NCBI GenBank assembly: GCA_025934635.1
Contig: JAICWX010000481.1
Coordinates: 1-5,326, forward strand
Source of the DNA: Streptosporangiaceae bacterium
GTDB taxonomy: Bacteria > Actinomycetota > Actinomycetes > Streptosporangiales > Streptosporangiaceae
Length of the DNA stretch: 5,326 nucleotides
Direction of reading: 5' to 3'
Part shown: piece by piece, positions 5,100 through 5,326 of the stretch
How positions within the stretch are numbered: position 1 is the stretch's first letter
Layout: every line of letters starts with the position of its first letter
Made by a program: the position numbers and the translations under genes
Notes under the pieces: model-generated
Database searches by the model: none
What the model saw: the letters and a program-made list of their open reading frames with translations, nothing else
What the model was told of the DNA's origin: nothing

Positions 5100-5326
5100 G
5101 AGGGTGAGCGGGATGGATGCGGAGCTGCTGTCTGAGACGTTCGTGGAGCTGACGGACACGATGGTGGCGGGTTTCGACGTGATCGATTTCCTGCATGTGC
5201 TGACGGACCGCAGCGTGCAGCTGCTGGACGTGTCGGCGGGGGGGCTGCTGCTGGCTCACCCGCGCGTTGCGCTGCGCGTGGTGGCCGCCTCCAGCGAGGC
5301 GGCCCGGCTGCTGGAGCTGTTCCAGC
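5100..5326 (+). repeat. right arm of a 227-nt inverted repeat
   Basis: Inverted counterpart of 502-728. All four mismatches are at 5240, 5257, 5267 and 5270, inside 31 nt. The 140 nt before and 56 nt after are identical. The arms enclose about 4.4 kb carrying the sigma factor and both STAS genes. Confidence 0.95.
5113..5326 (+). CDS. GAF-ANTAR regulator, near-identical inverted copy (5' part only)
   Basis: The first 71 codons of a GAF-ANTAR gene that runs off the right edge. Only the start and the N-terminal part of the GAF domain are visible; the ANTAR domain is inferred from near identity with the gene at 715-1. The ATG at 5113 has GAGGG (5100-5104) upstream, the same arrangement as in the other copy. 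An in-frame GTG at 5104 overlaps that site. Four differences from the minus-strand copy, all changing an amino acid: A43G, D49H, G52V, E53A. The 99 nt before it (5014-5112) hold no gene and are not similar to the spacer before the other copy, apart from the last 13 nt. Whether the unseen part is intact cannot be told. Confidence 0.8.
   Translation, partial: MDAELLSETFVELTDTMVAGFDVIDFLHVLTDRSVQLLDVSAGGLLLAHPRVALRVVAASSEAARLLELFQ

Noticed and set aside
5023..5259. Minus-strand frame opposite the right-hand GAF-ANTAR copy
   Set aside because: Gln/His/Arg-rich shadow of the conserved GAF coding strand.
1..5326. Transposase, tRNA, rRNA, CRISPR array or insertion sequence ends that could explain the inverted repeat
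   Set aside because: None seen on either strand; the arms are coding DNA of a regulator gene and no target-site duplication is evident.

Overview
The window comes from a high-GC actinobacterium. Third codon positions are almost always G or C, and the gene set (a SigB/SigF-type sigma factor, STAS anti-anti-sigma-like proteins and GAF-ANTAR regulators) is typical of mycelial actinomycetes. Genus cannot be set from the sequence alone. All calls come from reading translations and hand alignment; no database search was possible.

Layout. Nearly everything functional is on the minus strand and reads right to left: a divergent STAS protein (4164-3610), a SigB/SigF-family sigma factor (3448-2432), a 304-nt spacer, a second STAS protein (2127-1516), a GAF-ANTAR protein (1526-777), a possible 19-codon ORF (780-721), and a second GAF-ANTAR protein (715 to beyond the left edge). 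The last four are packed as an overlapping chain: 11 nt between STAS and GAF-ANTAR, ATGA between GAF-ANTAR and the small ORF, and only 5 nt from the small ORF to the final gene. This suggests translational coupling.

The right end (about 4528-5326) is on the plus strand and is an inverted relic of the same module in the same order. It has a STAS leader and start with most of the STAS core deleted and a frameshift (4593-4863), then a shredded ANTAR tail (about 4860-5013), then a near-perfect copy of the terminal GAF-ANTAR gene (5113 to beyond the right edge). The terminal genes match at 223 of 227 nt (502-728 against 5100-5326, hand count), whereas the STAS remnant matches its counterpart at only about 74%. 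The two ends of the window are therefore arms of an inverted repeat enclosing the sigma/STAS segment.

How it may work together (inference). STAS proteins normally release a sigma factor by binding its anti-sigma kinase. GAF domains sense small ligands, and ANTAR domains bind paired RNA hexaloops to cause antitermination. The locus thus joins partner switching at the sigma level with RNA-level control. No RsbW-like anti-sigma kinase or PP2C phosphatase is present. One STAS protein has lost the canonical phospho-acceptor motif. Both the intact and the relic STAS leaders keep an identical 33-nt block that can fold the Shine-Dalgarno sequence into a hairpin.
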